This document shows positions 24,976-34,939 of a stretch of DNA of 64,000 nt, in pieces; the stretch's first letter is position 1, and each line of letters begins with the position of its first letter. Origin of the DNA: JBDTCO01 sp039923495 (GTDB taxonomy: Bacteria > Myxococcota_A > Polyangia > Palsa-1104); the NCBI GenBank assembly GCA_039923495.1, contig JBDTCO010000112.1, positions 1 through 64,000 of the forward strand, read 5' to 3'. The position numbers and the translations under genes were made by a program. A model generated the notes under the pieces. The model ran no database searches. It had not been told where the DNA came from and saw only the letters and a list, made by a program, of their open reading frames with translations.

Positions 24976-27900
24976 TCGCCACCATTGCGAGGTTCGAGCT
25001 GCGCCGCAACCTGCGCGCGCCTCGCTCGCTCGTCTACGGCCTCATCCTGTTCGCCGTCGCCTTCTTGGCCGAGAACGCGCTCGCGGGCGCATTCGACAGC
25101 GTCACGGGCGGCAGCGGACAGGGCAAGCCATTCGCCAACGCGCCGTTCTTCGTGCACATCGTGACGAGCTTCATCGGCTGCCTGAGCCTCACGATCTGCG
25201 CGGCGATCGCCGGGGACTCGCTGCTGCAGGACTTCGAGCACCGCACCTACGCGATGATCCTCTCCACGCCGCTCGGCACACCGCGCTACCTCGCCGGACG
25301 CTGGCTCGGCGCGCTCGGCACGCTGCTCGTGCTGTTCGTCACCGTGCCACTCGGCCTGTTCGTCGCGACGAAGATGCCGTGGTTGAGCGCAGATCGGTTG
25401 GGCCCGAACCATGTTTCGTACTACGTCCTGCCGTACCTCGTCGCGACCGTGCCGATGGTGCTGTTCGCGTGCTCGCTGTTCTTCGGGATCGCCGCCTGGG
25501 CCCGCGCGATGGCGCCCGTCCATGTTGCCGGCGTGACGCTGCTCGTCGGTTACCTCATCTCCCGCACGCTCTCCGATGGCGTGCACGACCGTGTGCTCGC
25601 GGAGCTGCTCGATCCGTTCGGCCTCAAGCCTTCGAGCGATCTCACCGAGTACTGGACGACCGCGCAGCGCAACGTACAGCTCGTCGTCCCGCACGGCACG
25701 TACCTCGTGAACCGCATCCTGTGGCCGCTGCTCGGAGTGATCGTTGGGCTCGTCGGCTGCCGTCGCTTCCGCCCCGCCGAGCCGCAGTCTCACGCGCGCA
25801 CGAAGGCGGGGCCGCCGCCAGCGGCCACGACGCAGCGCACTCGACCGCACATCGACCCATCCATCGGACACTTCGTGCGCTGGGCGCCGCGCCTGGTCCT
25901 CTCGTCGGTGCGACAGCTGCTCGCGATGCGACAGTTCCGCGTGCTCGCCGCCGTGGAAGTCGTGCTGGTCCTCGCGGCCTCGAGGACCGCCGGGCAGATC
26001 TTCGGGACCAAGACGTGGCCGGTCACGTACCAGATGACGGAGCTGCTCGACGGGACGATGGCGCTGATGCTCTTCGCGCTCGCGTCCATCGCATCCGCCG
26101 AGCTGGTTTTTCGCGACCGGCAGTACCGCATGCAGCAGGTCGTGGACGCGCTGCCCACGCCCTCGCCGCTGCACTTCTGGTTGAGCTTCTGCTCGGTGGC
26201 GCTCGTGCAGCTCGTGCTCGTGGCCATCGGCATCCTCGTCAGCATCGGGCTCCAGCTGGGCGCCGGGTACCATCACCTCGAGCTCGGGCTCTACGCGACG
26301 ACGATGCTCGGCATCTCGCTACCGACGTGGCTCGTGTTCACGGCTGTCGCTCTCGTCGCGCACACGCTGAGCCCCAGCCGCAGCGTCGGGCACTCGGTGC
26401 TGCTCGTGTGCTTCTTCGTCCCCACCATCCTCGGCAAGCTCGGGGTCGAGCACCGCGTCTACCTCTTCAACGACCTCCCGCCCTACACGTACTCGGACAT
26501 GAACAGGTTCGGCCCGTACGTCGCGCCGATCGTCTGGTTCCGGGTGTACTGGGGCTGCTTCGCGGTCGCGGTGCTGGCGCTCGGGCAGAGGCTGTGGCCG
26601 CGCGGCGAGGCGAAGCGGCCGCGCACGCGCCTCGCGTCGCACGGCGTGCCGTGGGCGGCGGTCATCGCGCTCGTCGGCATGATCGGCACAGGCGCGTACA
26701 TCCACCACCAGACCGACGTCGTGAACCACTTCGTGAGCGAGAAGCAGGCGCAGCGCGACGCCGCGAAGACCGAGCAGAAGTACCGCCGCTTCCTCGACGA
26801 GCCCCAGCCCACCATCACCGCGGTCGAGCTGCACGTCGACCTGTGGCCTCGCGAGCTGCGCGCGCGGCTCGCGGGCACGTACGTGGTGAAGAACGAGGCC
26901 ACGCGCCCCGTGACGACGGTTCTTTTGCGGCGTGACGTCACGGCCAAGATCGCGCGCCTCGACTTCGATCGCCCGGCGCAGGTGACCAAGGACGACGAGC
27001 TCGGCATCGATCTCCACGCGCTCGGGCAGCCGCTCGCGCCCGGCGAGTCGATGACGCTGACGTTCGCGCTCGACTACGCGAACCGCGGCTTCCACAACGA
27101 CGGCGAGCCCACGGCGATCGCGGAGAACGGCACGTTCATCTCGTCGGGGTTCTTCCCTCACCTCGGCTACGACGAGAACGACGAGCTGGACGAGGACGAC
27201 ATCCGCAAGCGCGAGAAGCTGGGGCCGCGCCATCGCCTGCCGGCGCCCGACGATCCGCGCGCGCGCCTGCGGAACTACGTCTCCGCCGACTCCAACTTCG
27301 TGAGCTTCGTCGCGACGGTGTCCACCGACCTCGATCAGACGGCGCTCGCGCCCGGCGATCTCGAGCGCACGTGGGAGGCGGACGGCCGACGCTGGTTCAC
27401 GTACCGCACGCCGCAGCCGATCGTCGGCTTCTGGTCGATCCTGTCGGGTCGCTACGCCGTCGCGCGGGACGTCGTCGACAACGGCGGCGCAGCGCCCATC
27501 ACCATCGAGATCGATCACCACCCCGCGCACACGTACGACATCGCGCGGATGATGGACGCCGCGAAGAAGTCGCTGACGGCGTTCTCGACGCGCTTCTCGC
27601 CGTACCCCAGGCGCTCGCTGCACATCGTCGAGTTCCCGCGCTACGCGTCCTTCGCGCAGTCGTTCCCCGCGCTCATCCCGTTCTCGGAGGGGATCGGCTT
27701 CATCGCGCGCGTCGATCCGACCGACGACAAGGACATCGACTATCCGTTCTACGTGACCGCGCACGAGATCGCGCACCAGTGGTGGGCGCACCAGCTCATC
27801 GGAGGTCGGGCGCAGGGCGCGACGCTGCTGTCGGAGTCGCTCGCGCAGTACAGCGCGCTCACGCTCATGAAGAAGGAGGTCGGGCGCGAGCAGATGTCGC

Positions 27901-28529
27901 GCTTCCTCACCTACGAGCTGCACCACTACCTCATGGGACGCGCGGGCGAGGCTCACGAGGAGCAGCCGCTCGCGCGCGTCGAGAACCAGCTCTACATCCA
28001 CTACAACAAGGGCAGCCTCGCGCTGTACTACCTCGCGGACGTCGTCGGTGAGGACGTCATCGACAGGGCGCTGAGGGACGTGCTCGCGAAGTTCGCCGGC
28101 CAGGGTCCGCCGTACGCGACGTCCACGGATCTGGTCGCTGCGCTGCGTGCGGAGCTGCCGCCGACCGCGCAGCTGCTCGTGGGCGACCTGCTCGAGAAGG
28201 TCATCCTCTGGGACAACCGCGTGCGCACCGCCACGATGCGCGAGCTGCCCTCCCACCTCTGGGAAGTCACCATCGTCGCCACGCTCAAGAAGGTCGGCGT
28301 CGACGACAAGAGCGAGGAGCACGAGCTGTCGATCGACGAGCCGGTGCCGGTGGGTGCAGTCGACGCACACGGTCACCTCCTCACGATCGAGCGGCCGGTC
28401 GCACACGGCAACGGACTGACCGCCACGTTCACGACGAAGGAGAAGCCCGCGCGCGCCGGCGTCGATCCACTGCACGAGCTCGTCGACCGGAGTGCCGAGG
28501 ACAACCTCATGGACGTCTCTGTTCCCTGA
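24972..28529 (+). CDS. ABC-2 permease fused to M1-family aminopeptidase
   Basis: 1185 aa. Residues 1-270 and about 300-560 are two sets of membrane helices of the ABC-2 permease type. A further helix near 575 leads into a large extracytoplasmic M1-like peptidase domain. The zinc site is His931-Glu-Ile-Ala-His935-Gln-Trp-Trp with Glu in Ser-Glu-Ser-Leu-Ala about 20 residues later. A GAMEN exopeptidase motif is not seen, so aminopeptidase activity is uncertain. The transporter half pairs with the ATPase just upstream, suggesting transport linked to peptide cleavage at the periplasmic face. The stop lies 55 bp before an M13 peptidase gene. Confidence 0.93.
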   Translation: MIATIARFELRRNLRAPRSLVYGLILFAVAFLAENALAGAFDSVTGGSGQGKPFANAPFFVHIVTSFIGCLSLTICAAIAGDSLLQDFEHRTYAMILSTPLGTPRYLAGRWLGALGTLLVLFVTVPLGLFVATKMPWLSADRLGPNHVSYYVLPYLVATVPMVLFACSLFFGIAAWARAMAPVHVAGVTLLVGYLISRTLSDGVHDRVLAELLDPFGLKPSSDLTEYWTTAQRNVQLVVPHGTYLVNRILWPLLGVIVGLVGCRRFRPAEPQSHARTKAGPPPAATTQRTRPHIDPSIGHFVRWAPRLVLSSVRQLLAMRQFRVLAAVEVVLVLAASRTAGQIFGTKTWPVTYQMTELLDGTMALMLFALASIASAELVFRDRQYRMQQVVDALPTPSPLHFWLSFCSVALVQLVLVAIGILVSIGLQLGAGYHHLELGLYATTMLGISLPTWLVFTAVALVAHTLSPSRSVGHSVLLVCFFVPTILGKLGVEHRVYLFNDLPPYTYSDMNRFGPYVAPIVWFRVYWGCFAVAVLALGQRLWPRGEAKRPRTRLASHGVPWAAVIALVGMIGTGAYIHHQTDVVNHFVSEKQAQRDAAKTEQKYRRFLDEPQPTITAVELHVDLWPRELRARLAGTYVVKNEATRPVTTVLLRRDVTAKIARLDFDRPAQVTKDDELGIDLHALGQPLAPGESMTLTFALDYANRGFHNDGEPTAIAENGTFISSGFFPHLGYDENDELDEDDIRKREKLGPRHRLPAPDDPRARLRNYVSADSNFVSFVATVSTDLDQTALAPGDLERTWEADGRRWFTYRTPQPIVGFWSILSGRYAVARDVVDNGGAAPITIEIDHHPAHTYDIARMMDAAKKSLTAFSTRFSPYPRRSLHIVEFPRYASFAQSFPALIPFSEGIGFIARVDPTDDKDIDYPFYVTAHEIAHQWWAHQLIGGRAQGATLLSESLAQYSALTLMKKEVGREQMSRFLTYELHHYLMGRAGEAHEEQPLARVENQLYIHYNKGSLALYYLADVVGEDVIDRALRDVLAKFAGQGPPYATSTDLVAALRAELPPTAQLLVGDLLEKVILWDNRVRTATMRELPSHLWEVTIVATLKKVGVDDKSEEHELSIDEPVPVGAVDAHGHLLTIERPVAHGNGLTATFTTKEKPARAGVDPLHELVDRSAEDNLMDVSVP

Positions 28530-28584
28530 CCGCGACACCACGCCGCAGTTGAAATCGCGACCGCTTCGGGCGAACAGTGCGTCC

Positions 28585-30630
28585 ATGAATCGACGCCTCG
28601 TCGCCGCGCTCGCGCTCTCCCTCCTCCCCGCCACGGCCTTCGCCGCTGATGCGCCGCTCACCGAGCTGCCGTACACGCCGAGCCTCGACACCGCCGCGAT
28701 GGATCGCGCCGTCGACCCGTGCACCGACTTCTACGCGTACACCTGCGGCGGCTGGCAGCAGCACCACCCCATCCCGCCCGACCAGTCGTCGTGGAGCGTC
28801 TACGGCAAGCTCGGAGAGGACATCACGAAGCACGTGTGGGGTCTCCTCGAGGTCGCGAGCCAGCCGAAGGCCGATCGCGACCCCATCTCGCGCCGCGTCG
28901 GTGATGCGTTTGCCGCGTGCATGGACGTGAAGGCGATCGACGCGCGCGGGGCGACGCCGCTCGACCCCGCGCTCGCATCATTGAAGGGTGTCGCCGACAC
29001 CAAGCAGCTCCTCGGCTGGGTCGCCGCGCGCGATCGCGAGTTCGGGAGCGTCGGGTTCTTCGGCTACACGTCGGAGCAGGACGCATCCGATGCGACGCAC
29101 TACATCCTCGCCGTCACCGAGGGCGGCCTCGGGCTGCCCGATCGCGACTACTACCTCAAGAAGGACGCGCGCTCGGTCGACATGCGCAAGAAGTACGTCA
29201 CGCACGTGCAGAACATGCTCGGCCTGCTCGGCGACGACGCGGCGGAGCAGCGCAAGGCCTCGGCCGACGTGATGCGCATCGAGACGGCGCTCGCAAAGGC
29301 GTGGCTCACGCGCGTCGAGCACCGCGACCCGCACAAGGTCTTCCACAAGCTGCCGTACGCAGAGCTGCACAAGCTGGCGCCGAACATCGACTGGGACGCG
29401 TTCTTCGCCGACGTCGGTGTGAAGGCGCCCGCGATGGTGGACATCCAGGTGCTCGCGTTCGTGAAGGAGGTGGGTGCACTGCTCAAGCGCGAGCCGATCG
29501 CGGCGCTCAAGCACTACGTCCGCTGGCACCTCGTCGCGGACGCGGCGTCCGAGCTGTCGAAGCCGTTCGTCGACGAGTCGTTCGCGTTCAACGGTCACAT
29601 CCTGCGGGGCGTCGAGCAGCTCCCGCCGCGCTGGAAGACCTGCTCGCACGAGGTGACGGGCGCGCTGCCCGAGGACGTGGGTCAGCTCTTCGTGCGCAAG
29701 AACTTCGGTCCGGCGACGAAGACGCGGGCGCTCGTCATGGTGAAGGCCATCGAGGCCGAGATGGAGAAGGACCTCACGTCGCTCGAATGGATGAGCGGGC
29801 CGACGCGCGCGCAGGCACTCACGAAGCTGCACACGATGGCCAACAAGATCGGGTTCCCGGATCACCCGCGCGACTACTCGAGCATCGTCATCAAGCGCGA
29901 CGACTTCTTCGGCAACGTGCTCGCCGCGAACCGCTTCGAGACCAAGCGTGACGCCGCGAAGGTCGGCAACGTCGTCGATCGCGGCGAGTGGTTCATGTCG
30001 GCCAGCGACGTGAACGCCTATTACTCGTCGCAGATGAACGACATCAACTTCCCCGCGGGTGTGCTGCAGCCGCCGCTCTTCGACCCCAAGCTCGACGACG
30101 CACCGAACTACGGCAACACGGGCGCGACCATCGGTCACGAGCTGACGCACGGCTTCGACGACGAGGGCCGCCAGTTCGACTCGCTCGGCAACCTGCGCGA
30201 CTGGTGGACGCCGGCTGATGATGCCGAGTTCCGCCGCCGCGCGAAGTGCGTCTCGGATCAGTACTCGACGTACACCATCGTCGACGACATCAAGATCAAC
30301 GGGAAGCTCACGCTCGGCGAGGACGTCGCGGATCTGGGCGGCCTCATCCTCGCGTACCGCGCGTGGAAGACCACGACGCCGCCGGCGGCGATGAAGTCCG
30401 CCGACGGGCTCACGGCCGAGCAGCGCTTCTTCGTCGGCTACGCGCAGTGGGCGTGCGCGAACGAGCGCCCCGAGGCGCTGCGCGTCTCCGCGATCACCAA
30501 CCCGCACTCGCCGCCGAAGGCGCGCGTGAACGGCCTCGTCGTGAACGTGCCGGAGTTCGGCAAGGCGTTCCAGTGCAAGCCCGGCGCAGCGATGGTCAAG
30601 CCTGCCGACAAGGTCTGCAAGGTGTGGTGA
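28585..30630 (+). CDS. M13-family (neprilysin/PepO-like) metalloendopeptidase
   Basis: 681 aa with a signal peptide (cleavage near Ala-Phe-Ala-Ala, residue 21). Full family layout: Asp-Pro-Cys-x-Asp-Phe-Tyr near residue 44; Val-Asn-Ala-Tyr-Tyr substrate-binding segment; zinc site His518-Glu-Leu-Thr-His522; and Glu579 in Gly-Glu-Asp-Val-Ala-Asp-Leu-Gly-Gly. It cleaves short peptides in the periplasm or outside the cell. The ATG at 28585 is chosen because the signal peptide begins there. TTGAAA and AACAGT at 18-base spacing end 6 bases before the ATG. Confidence 0.95.
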   Translation: MNRRLVAALALSLLPATAFAADAPLTELPYTPSLDTAAMDRAVDPCTDFYAYTCGGWQQHHPIPPDQSSWSVYGKLGEDITKHVWGLLEVASQPKADRDPISRRVGDAFAACMDVKAIDARGATPLDPALASLKGVADTKQLLGWVAARDREFGSVGFFGYTSEQDASDATHYILAVTEGGLGLPDRDYYLKKDARSVDMRKKYVTHVQNMLGLLGDDAAEQRKASADVMRIETALAKAWLTRVEHRDPHKVFHKLPYAELHKLAPNIDWDAFFADVGVKAPAMVDIQVLAFVKEVGALLKREPIAALKHYVRWHLVADAASELSKPFVDESFAFNGHILRGVEQLPPRWKTCSHEVTGALPEDVGQLFVRKNFGPATKTRALVMVKAIEAEMEKDLTSLEWMSGPTRAQALTKLHTMANKIGFPDHPRDYSSIVIKRDDFFGNVLAANRFETKRDAAKVGNVVDRGEWFMSASDVNAYYSSQMNDINFPAGVLQPPLFDPKLDDAPNYGNTGATIGHELTHGFDDEGRQFDSLGNLRDWWTPADDAEFRRRAKCVSDQYSTYTIVDDIKINGKLTLGEDVADLGGLILAYRAWKTTTPPAAMKSADGLTAEQRFFVGYAQWACANERPEALRVSAITNPHSPPKARVNGLVVNVPEFGKAFQCKPGAAMVKPADKVCKVW

Positions 30631-30634
30631 GGCG

Positions 30635-30664
30635 TTGACCGTGGAATAGGGCGCGGCCTACGCT
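30635..30664 (+). promoter_or_regulatory. Promoter of the class I aldolase gene, near-leaderless
   Basis: TTGACC, an 18-base spacer and TACGCT form a good sigma-70-type promoter. Only 8 bases separate it from the ATG at 30673, leaving a leader of about one base, and no ribosome site is seen. Confidence 0.6.
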
Positions 30665-30672
30665 CCTTCATC

Positions 30673-31602
30673 ATGTCCAACACTCGCTCAGACCGCGTCC
30701 AGCAGATCCTCTCGTGGTACCGCTCCGAGAACCCCGGAGTCGTGACCAACCTCGCTCGCATGCTCGAGCACGGCACCCTGGCGGGGACCGGCAAGATGGT
30801 CATCCTGCCCGTCGACCAGGGCTTCGAGCACGGGCCTGCGCGCTCGTTCGCGCCGAACCCGCCCGGCTACGATCCGACCTATCACATCCAGCTCGCCATC
30901 GACGCCGGCTGCAACGCGTACGCCGCGCCGCTCGGTGCGCTGGAGCTCGTCGCGAACGACTTCGCCGGCCGCGTGCCGCTCATCCTCAAGCTCAACAACT
31001 CGGACACGATGTCGAAGATGGAGCCCTGCTCGGCCATCACGGGCTCCGTGAGCGACGCGGTGCGCATGGGCTGTTCCGCCATCGGCTACACGATCTATCC
31101 CGGCTCGTCCGAGCGCAACACGATGTACGAGGATCTCCGCGAGCTCATCGCCGAGGCCAAGGACTGCGGTCTCCCGACGGTGCTGTGGTGCTACCCGCGC
31201 GGCTCGGGCCTGGCGAAGGACGGCGAGCAGGCGATCGACATCACGGCCTACGCGGCGCACATCGGCTGCCAGCTCGGCGCGCACGTCATCAAGGTCAAGC
31301 CGCCGAAGGACGTCGTCTACCAGGACGAGGCGAAGAAGGTCTTCGAGAAGTACGCCATCCCGACGAAGACGCTCACCGATCGCGTGAAGCACGTCGTGCA
31401 GAGCTGCTTCAACGGCAAGCGCATCGTCATCTTCTCCGGCGGTGAGAACAAGGACACGCCGACGCTGCTCGCCGAGGTCAAGGAGCTCGCGGCGGGCGGC
31501 GCGTTCGGCTCGATCATGGGTCGCAACGCCTTCCAGCGGCCACACGACGAGGCCGTGAAGCTGCTGCACGACGTCATGGCGACGTACAAGGCCGCGAGCT
31601 AA
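30673..31602 (+). CDS. Class I fructose-bisphosphate aldolase (DhnA/FbaB type)
   Basis: 309 aa. The sequence is that of the archaeal/bacterial class IA aldolase group: Leu-Pro-Val-Asp-Gln-Gly-Phe-Glu-His-Gly near residue 44 and His-Val-Ile-Lys-Val-Lys-Pro-Pro with the Schiff-base lysine at 207 or 209. It catalyses reversible cleavage of fructose 1,6-bisphosphate in glycolysis/gluconeogenesis. A phosphofructokinase for the same pathway is at 59-60 kb. Its TAA is interlocked with the TAG of the convergent gene (CTAA). Confidence 0.95.
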   Translation: MSNTRSDRVQQILSWYRSENPGVVTNLARMLEHGTLAGTGKMVILPVDQGFEHGPARSFAPNPPGYDPTYHIQLAIDAGCNAYAAPLGALELVANDFAGRVPLILKLNNSDTMSKMEPCSAITGSVSDAVRMGCSAIGYTIYPGSSERNTMYEDLRELIAEAKDCGLPTVLWCYPRGSGLAKDGEQAIDITAYAAHIGCQLGAHVIKVKPPKDVVYQDEAKKVFEKYAIPTKTLTDRVKHVVQSCFNGKRIVIFSGGENKDTPTLLAEVKELAAGGAFGSIMGRNAFQRPHDEAVKLLHDVMATYKAAS

Positions 31603-32729
31603 CGGTTCCCGAGCGCCCCCGCGCGAGCGAAGAGCTCCGCGGGCGGCGCGATACCGTCGTCGAGCCACCGCGTCACGGCCTCGCACTGCGCCGTGCACTC
31701 GAGCCCTGTCGATCCGAGCCAGGCCGCGTCGTAGTAGCTGCGGCGGTAGCGCTCACCACCGTCGCAGAGCAACGTGACGATGGAGCCGCGCTCGCCACGC
31801 GCGGCGAGGTCGCCTGCACATAGCAGCGACGCGACGAGATTCGTGCCCGTCGAGGCTCCGACCGCGCGACCGAGCTTCTTGTTGAGCGCAGCCATCGCGC
31901 CGACCGACCAGGCGTCGGGGATCTTCACCATCGCGTCGATCACGTCGGGCAGGAACGACGAGCCCACGACCGGCCGACCGATGCCCTCGATGCGCGAGCC
32001 GTCGGGGCGCGTGATCGTGCGATCGCGCTTCGTGTAGCAGTCGAAGAACACCGAACGCTCGGGATCGACGCCGCACACCTTCGTGGGGTGACGGCAGTAG
32101 CGCACGTAACGGCCGAGCGTCGCGAGCGTGCCACCGGTGCCCGCCGCAGCGACGAGCCAGCGAGGTACGGGATCGGGCTCGAGCTCGAGCTGATGGAAGA
32201 TCGACTCGGCGATGTTGTTGTTGCCGCGCCAGTCGGTCGCGCGCTCGGCGAACGTGAACTGATCCATGTAGTGACCACCGAGCTCGATGGCGAGCTCGCG
32301 CGACGCGTCGCCGATGTCGGCCGCGCTGTCGACGAGGTGGCAGCGGCCGCCCTGGAACTCGATGGCCGCGAGCTTCTCGGGCGACGTGCTGCGCGGCATC
32401 ACGGCGATGAACGGCAGGCCGAGCAGGCGCGCGAAGTACGCCTCCGACACGGCCGTCGAGCCGCTCGACGACTCGATGACGGTCGAGCCCTCGCGCAGCC
32501 AGCCGTTCACGAGCGCGTAGAGGAACAGCGAGCGCGCGAGACGGTGCTTGAGGCTCCCGCTCGGGTGGCTCGATTCGTCCTTGAAGTAGAGCGAGATGCC
32601 CGGCCACGGCAGCAAGAGGGGGATGAGGTGGGTGTCACTCGACCGCTGCACATCGGCCTCGATGCGACGGACAGCCTCATCGGCCCATGGACGAACGCTG
32701 CTCTGGAACGGTGACGTCGCCTGTGTCAT
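31599..32729 (-). CDS. PLP-dependent cysteine synthase-fold enzyme (Cds1-like)
   Basis: 376 aa. The PLP lysine is Lys61 in Pro-Ser-Gly-Ser-Leu-Lys-His-Arg, and the phosphate loop is Ala-Gly-Thr-Gly-Gly-Thr near residue 200. The Ser-Leu-Lys-His-Arg form and the C-terminal region resemble the mycobacterial cysteine desulfhydrase Cds1 rather than CysK. It may therefore release sulfide from cysteine or make it by another beta-replacement (inference). Cytoplasmic. Its start is 63 bp from the divergent metallophosphoesterase gene. Confidence 0.9.
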   Translation of the reverse strand: MTQATSPFQSSVRPWADEAVRRIEADVQRSSDTHLIPLLLPWPGISLYFKDESSHPSGSLKHRLARSLFLYALVNGWLREGSTVIESSSGSTAVSEAYFARLLGLPFIAVMPRSTSPEKLAAIEFQGGRCHLVDSAADIGDASRELAIELGGHYMDQFTFAERATDWRGNNNIAESIFHQLELEPDPVPRWLVAAAGTGGTLATLGRYVRYCRHPTKVCGVDPERSVFFDCYTKRDRTITRPDGSRIEGIGRPVVGSSFLPDVIDAMVKIPDAWSVGAMAALNKKLGRAVGASTGTNLVASLLCAGDLAARGERGSIVTLLCDGGERYRRSYYDAAWLGSTGLECTAQCEAVTRWLDDGIAPPAELFARAGALGNR

Positions 32730-32792
32730 CGGGCGCCATCATCACGCGAAAAAGGTGCTGGCGCGATCCCGTGGCGTGCGCATCTTACATGC

Positions 32793-33596
32793 ATGGGCCG
32801 AGCGTCGGAGCTGGCAGGTGCACTCTCCGAGTCTCTCGGGCAGTGGGTCGACAAGCGCGGCCCGCGCATTGTCCGGCTCGACGTGGAGGTGCCCGGCCTC
32901 GACCCGGCGCACGACGGCGTGAAGATCGCGCACGTCACCGACCTACACGTCGGCATGCTCACGCCACACCGTCGCATCCGTCGCGCGCTCGAGCTCGCGC
33001 AGGCGGATCAGCCCGACCTGCTGTTCCTGACGGGGGACTTCGTCTGCTACAGCCCGAAGTTCGTCGGCACGCTGGCCGACATCCTGTCGGACGTGCATGT
33101 GCCGGCCTATGCGGTGCTCGGCAACCACGATCACTGGACGGATGCGCGCGGCGTCACCGCCGCGCTCGAGGGCAACGGCATCGAGGTGCTCGAGAACGCT
33201 CACACCACCGTGCGCCTGCGCAAGCGCCCGCTCGACATCGTGGGCATCGGCGACGCGGTCACGGGCCACCACGACGTGGCGCGCGCGTTCTCGGGCGTGA
33301 AGAAGAAGCGAAGCCGGATCGTGCTCACGCACGTCCCCTCGATCGCAGACGACGCGGCCGACTACGGTCCCGGCCTCGCGCTCGCGGGCCACACCCACGG
33401 TGGTCACGTGCACATCCCGAAGATCACCGCGCACCTCTTCAAGCGCCTCGGCGCTCCGTACCTCAAGGGCTTCTACGATATCGGCGACCTGCGGCTGTAC
33501 GTGAACTGCGGCGTCGGTGCGTCGTCCGTGCCGATCCGCGCCGGCGCACCGAGCGAGGTCGCGATCTTCACGCTGCGCTCGCCCGAGCTATCCTGA
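32793..33596 (+). CDS. Calcineurin-like metallophosphoesterase
   Basis: 267 aa. All metal motifs are present: Asp-Leu-His-Val-Gly, Leu-Thr-Gly-Asp-Phe-Val, Gly-Asn-His-Asp-His-Trp and Gly-His-Thr-His-Gly-Gly. The layout is that of the YaeI/LpxG-type membrane-associated phosphoesterases, which hydrolyse nucleotide-linked lipid precursors, although no membrane helix is present here. The substrate is uncertain. Its last 9 bp overlap the convergent amine oxidase gene. Confidence 0.93.
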   Translation: MGRASELAGALSESLGQWVDKRGPRIVRLDVEVPGLDPAHDGVKIAHVTDLHVGMLTPHRRIRRALELAQADQPDLLFLTGDFVCYSPKFVGTLADILSDVHVPAYAVLGNHDHWTDARGVTAALEGNGIEVLENAHTTVRLRKRPLDIVGIGDAVTGHHDVARAFSGVKKKRSRIVLTHVPSIADDAADYGPGLALAGHTHGGHVHIPKITAHLFKRLGAPYLKGFYDIGDLRLYVNCGVGASSVPIRAGAPSEVAIFTLRSPELS

Positions 33597-34934
33597 ACCG
33601 AGCAGCATCGCGACGGTCGTTGCAGACGCGACCGCGCCCTCCATCGTGCCAGCAGCTACGCCAGCGGTGTGCTCTCCGCAGAAGTAGACGTTCCGCGAGG
33701 CGGCGGCGAGCGCGCCTGAAAACGCCGTGGCCTGCCCCGGCAGGAACGCGGACACGCTCCCGAGCGAGAACGGCGCGGTGGGCCATGCGGCCGTGGACGA
33801 CGTGCCGCTCGACTGCGCCACCGCGCCGGGGATCAAGGTGTCGAGCTGCGTGGCGAACGTGGTGAGCTCGCTCGTCCGATCGCTGGACGCGCTGTCGATG
33901 CCGCGCTGACCACCGACCTGGTTCACGAGGATCCCCGACGACCCGGCCTGCGAGAGGCTCGCGTCGCGCGTCGTCTGCCAGCCGAGATCGCCGAGCGTGG
34001 TGCCGCTGTCACCAGCCTCGGTCCAGAACCGCGAGAAGAAGCCGTACGCGACCTTGTTGCCCGTGCCGTACCCGAGCTCGGCGATGGCCTGGCGCTGCAC
34101 GGATGGAAGCTCGACGGAGAGCGCGCACGTTCGCAGCGTCGAGAACGGAAGCGCGAGCACCACGCGACGTGCGATGACGTCGACCGCGTCGCCACCCGTG
34201 TCGAAGGTGCAGCGGATGCGACCATCGGTGCGTGGCGCGACCGCGAGCAGGCGATGGCGCAGCACGACCTGGCCGGGCAGGAGCGCTGCGGCGAGCCTGC
34301 CGACGAGTGAGTCGCTGCCGGCCGAGATGCGGAAGCGCTCGTCGGAGAGTGGCCTGAGCAGGAGATTGGAGATGCCGAGCGCGTCAGGGTCGAGGCCGTA
34401 CTTCGCCGTCGCTGCGAGCTCGAAGAGCGTGCGCCCGGCACCCGACGCACCGATGGAGTCGAGCCACGCCGCGAGCGAGAGCGCATCGAGCGCGACCGCG
34501 TTGTCGCGTGCGGACTCGAGCGCGGCCTGGATGGGCGCAAGCGCGGCCTGCGCTTCTGCCGGCGTGAGCAGCGCACCGCCCACGGGATAGAGGTCGATCC
34601 CACCCGGCGTCGAGTCGACCACCTCGACCGCCAGCTCCTTGCACAGTGCGAGGATCGTCGCGTGCGTCGAGTCGATACGTTCGCCGCCGAGCTCCGCGTG
34701 CTGCCCCTCGAGGAACGACGTCCGATCGGTGAGGACGCGGCCGCCGAGCCGCGCCGAGCCCTCGTACACCGTCGCCATCGTGCCGAGCTGCTTGAGGCGG
34801 TAGGCAGCGGTGAGCCCGGCGAGCCCACCACCGACGATCGCGACATCGTCCTCCGCAGCGCCGTTGCCGCAGCCGGCGAGCAGCGCTGCTCCCAAGAGCC
34901 CGGCGCTGCTACCGAGGAAGTCGCGACGTCGCAT
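33588..34934 (-). CDS. Tat-exported flavin amine oxidase (lipoprotein)
   Basis: 448 aa. The N-terminus Arg-Arg-Arg-Asp-Phe-Leu-Gly is a twin-arginine signal, and Leu-Ala-Gly-Cys (Cys22) is a lipobox, so the protein is probably exported folded and lipid-anchored. The FAD-binding motif Val-Gly-Gly-Gly-Leu-Ala-Gly starts near residue 33. The C-terminal Tyr-Phe-Cys-Gly-Glu-His-Thr-Ala-Gly and Met-Glu-Gly-Ala complete the amine oxidase pattern. The substrate (monoamine, polyamine or amino acid) is unknown. It starts 5 bp after the aminotransferase gene on the same strand. Confidence 0.93.
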   Translation of the reverse strand: MRRRDFLGSSAGLLGAALLAGCGNGAAEDDVAIVGGGLAGLTAAYRLKQLGTMATVYEGSARLGGRVLTDRTSFLEGQHAELGGERIDSTHATILALCKELAVEVVDSTPGGIDLYPVGGALLTPAEAQAALAPIQAALESARDNAVALDALSLAAWLDSIGASGAGRTLFELAATAKYGLDPDALGISNLLLRPLSDERFRISAGSDSLVGRLAAALLPGQVVLRHRLLAVAPRTDGRIRCTFDTGGDAVDVIARRVVLALPFSTLRTCALSVELPSVQRQAIAELGYGTGNKVAYGFFSRFWTEAGDSGTTLGDLGWQTTRDASLSQAGSSGILVNQVGGQRGIDSASSDRTSELTTFATQLDTLIPGAVAQSSGTSSTAAWPTAPFSLGSVSAFLPGQATAFSGALAAASRNVYFCGEHTAGVAAGTMEGAVASATTVAMLLGSG

Positions 34935-34939
34935 CGTGT

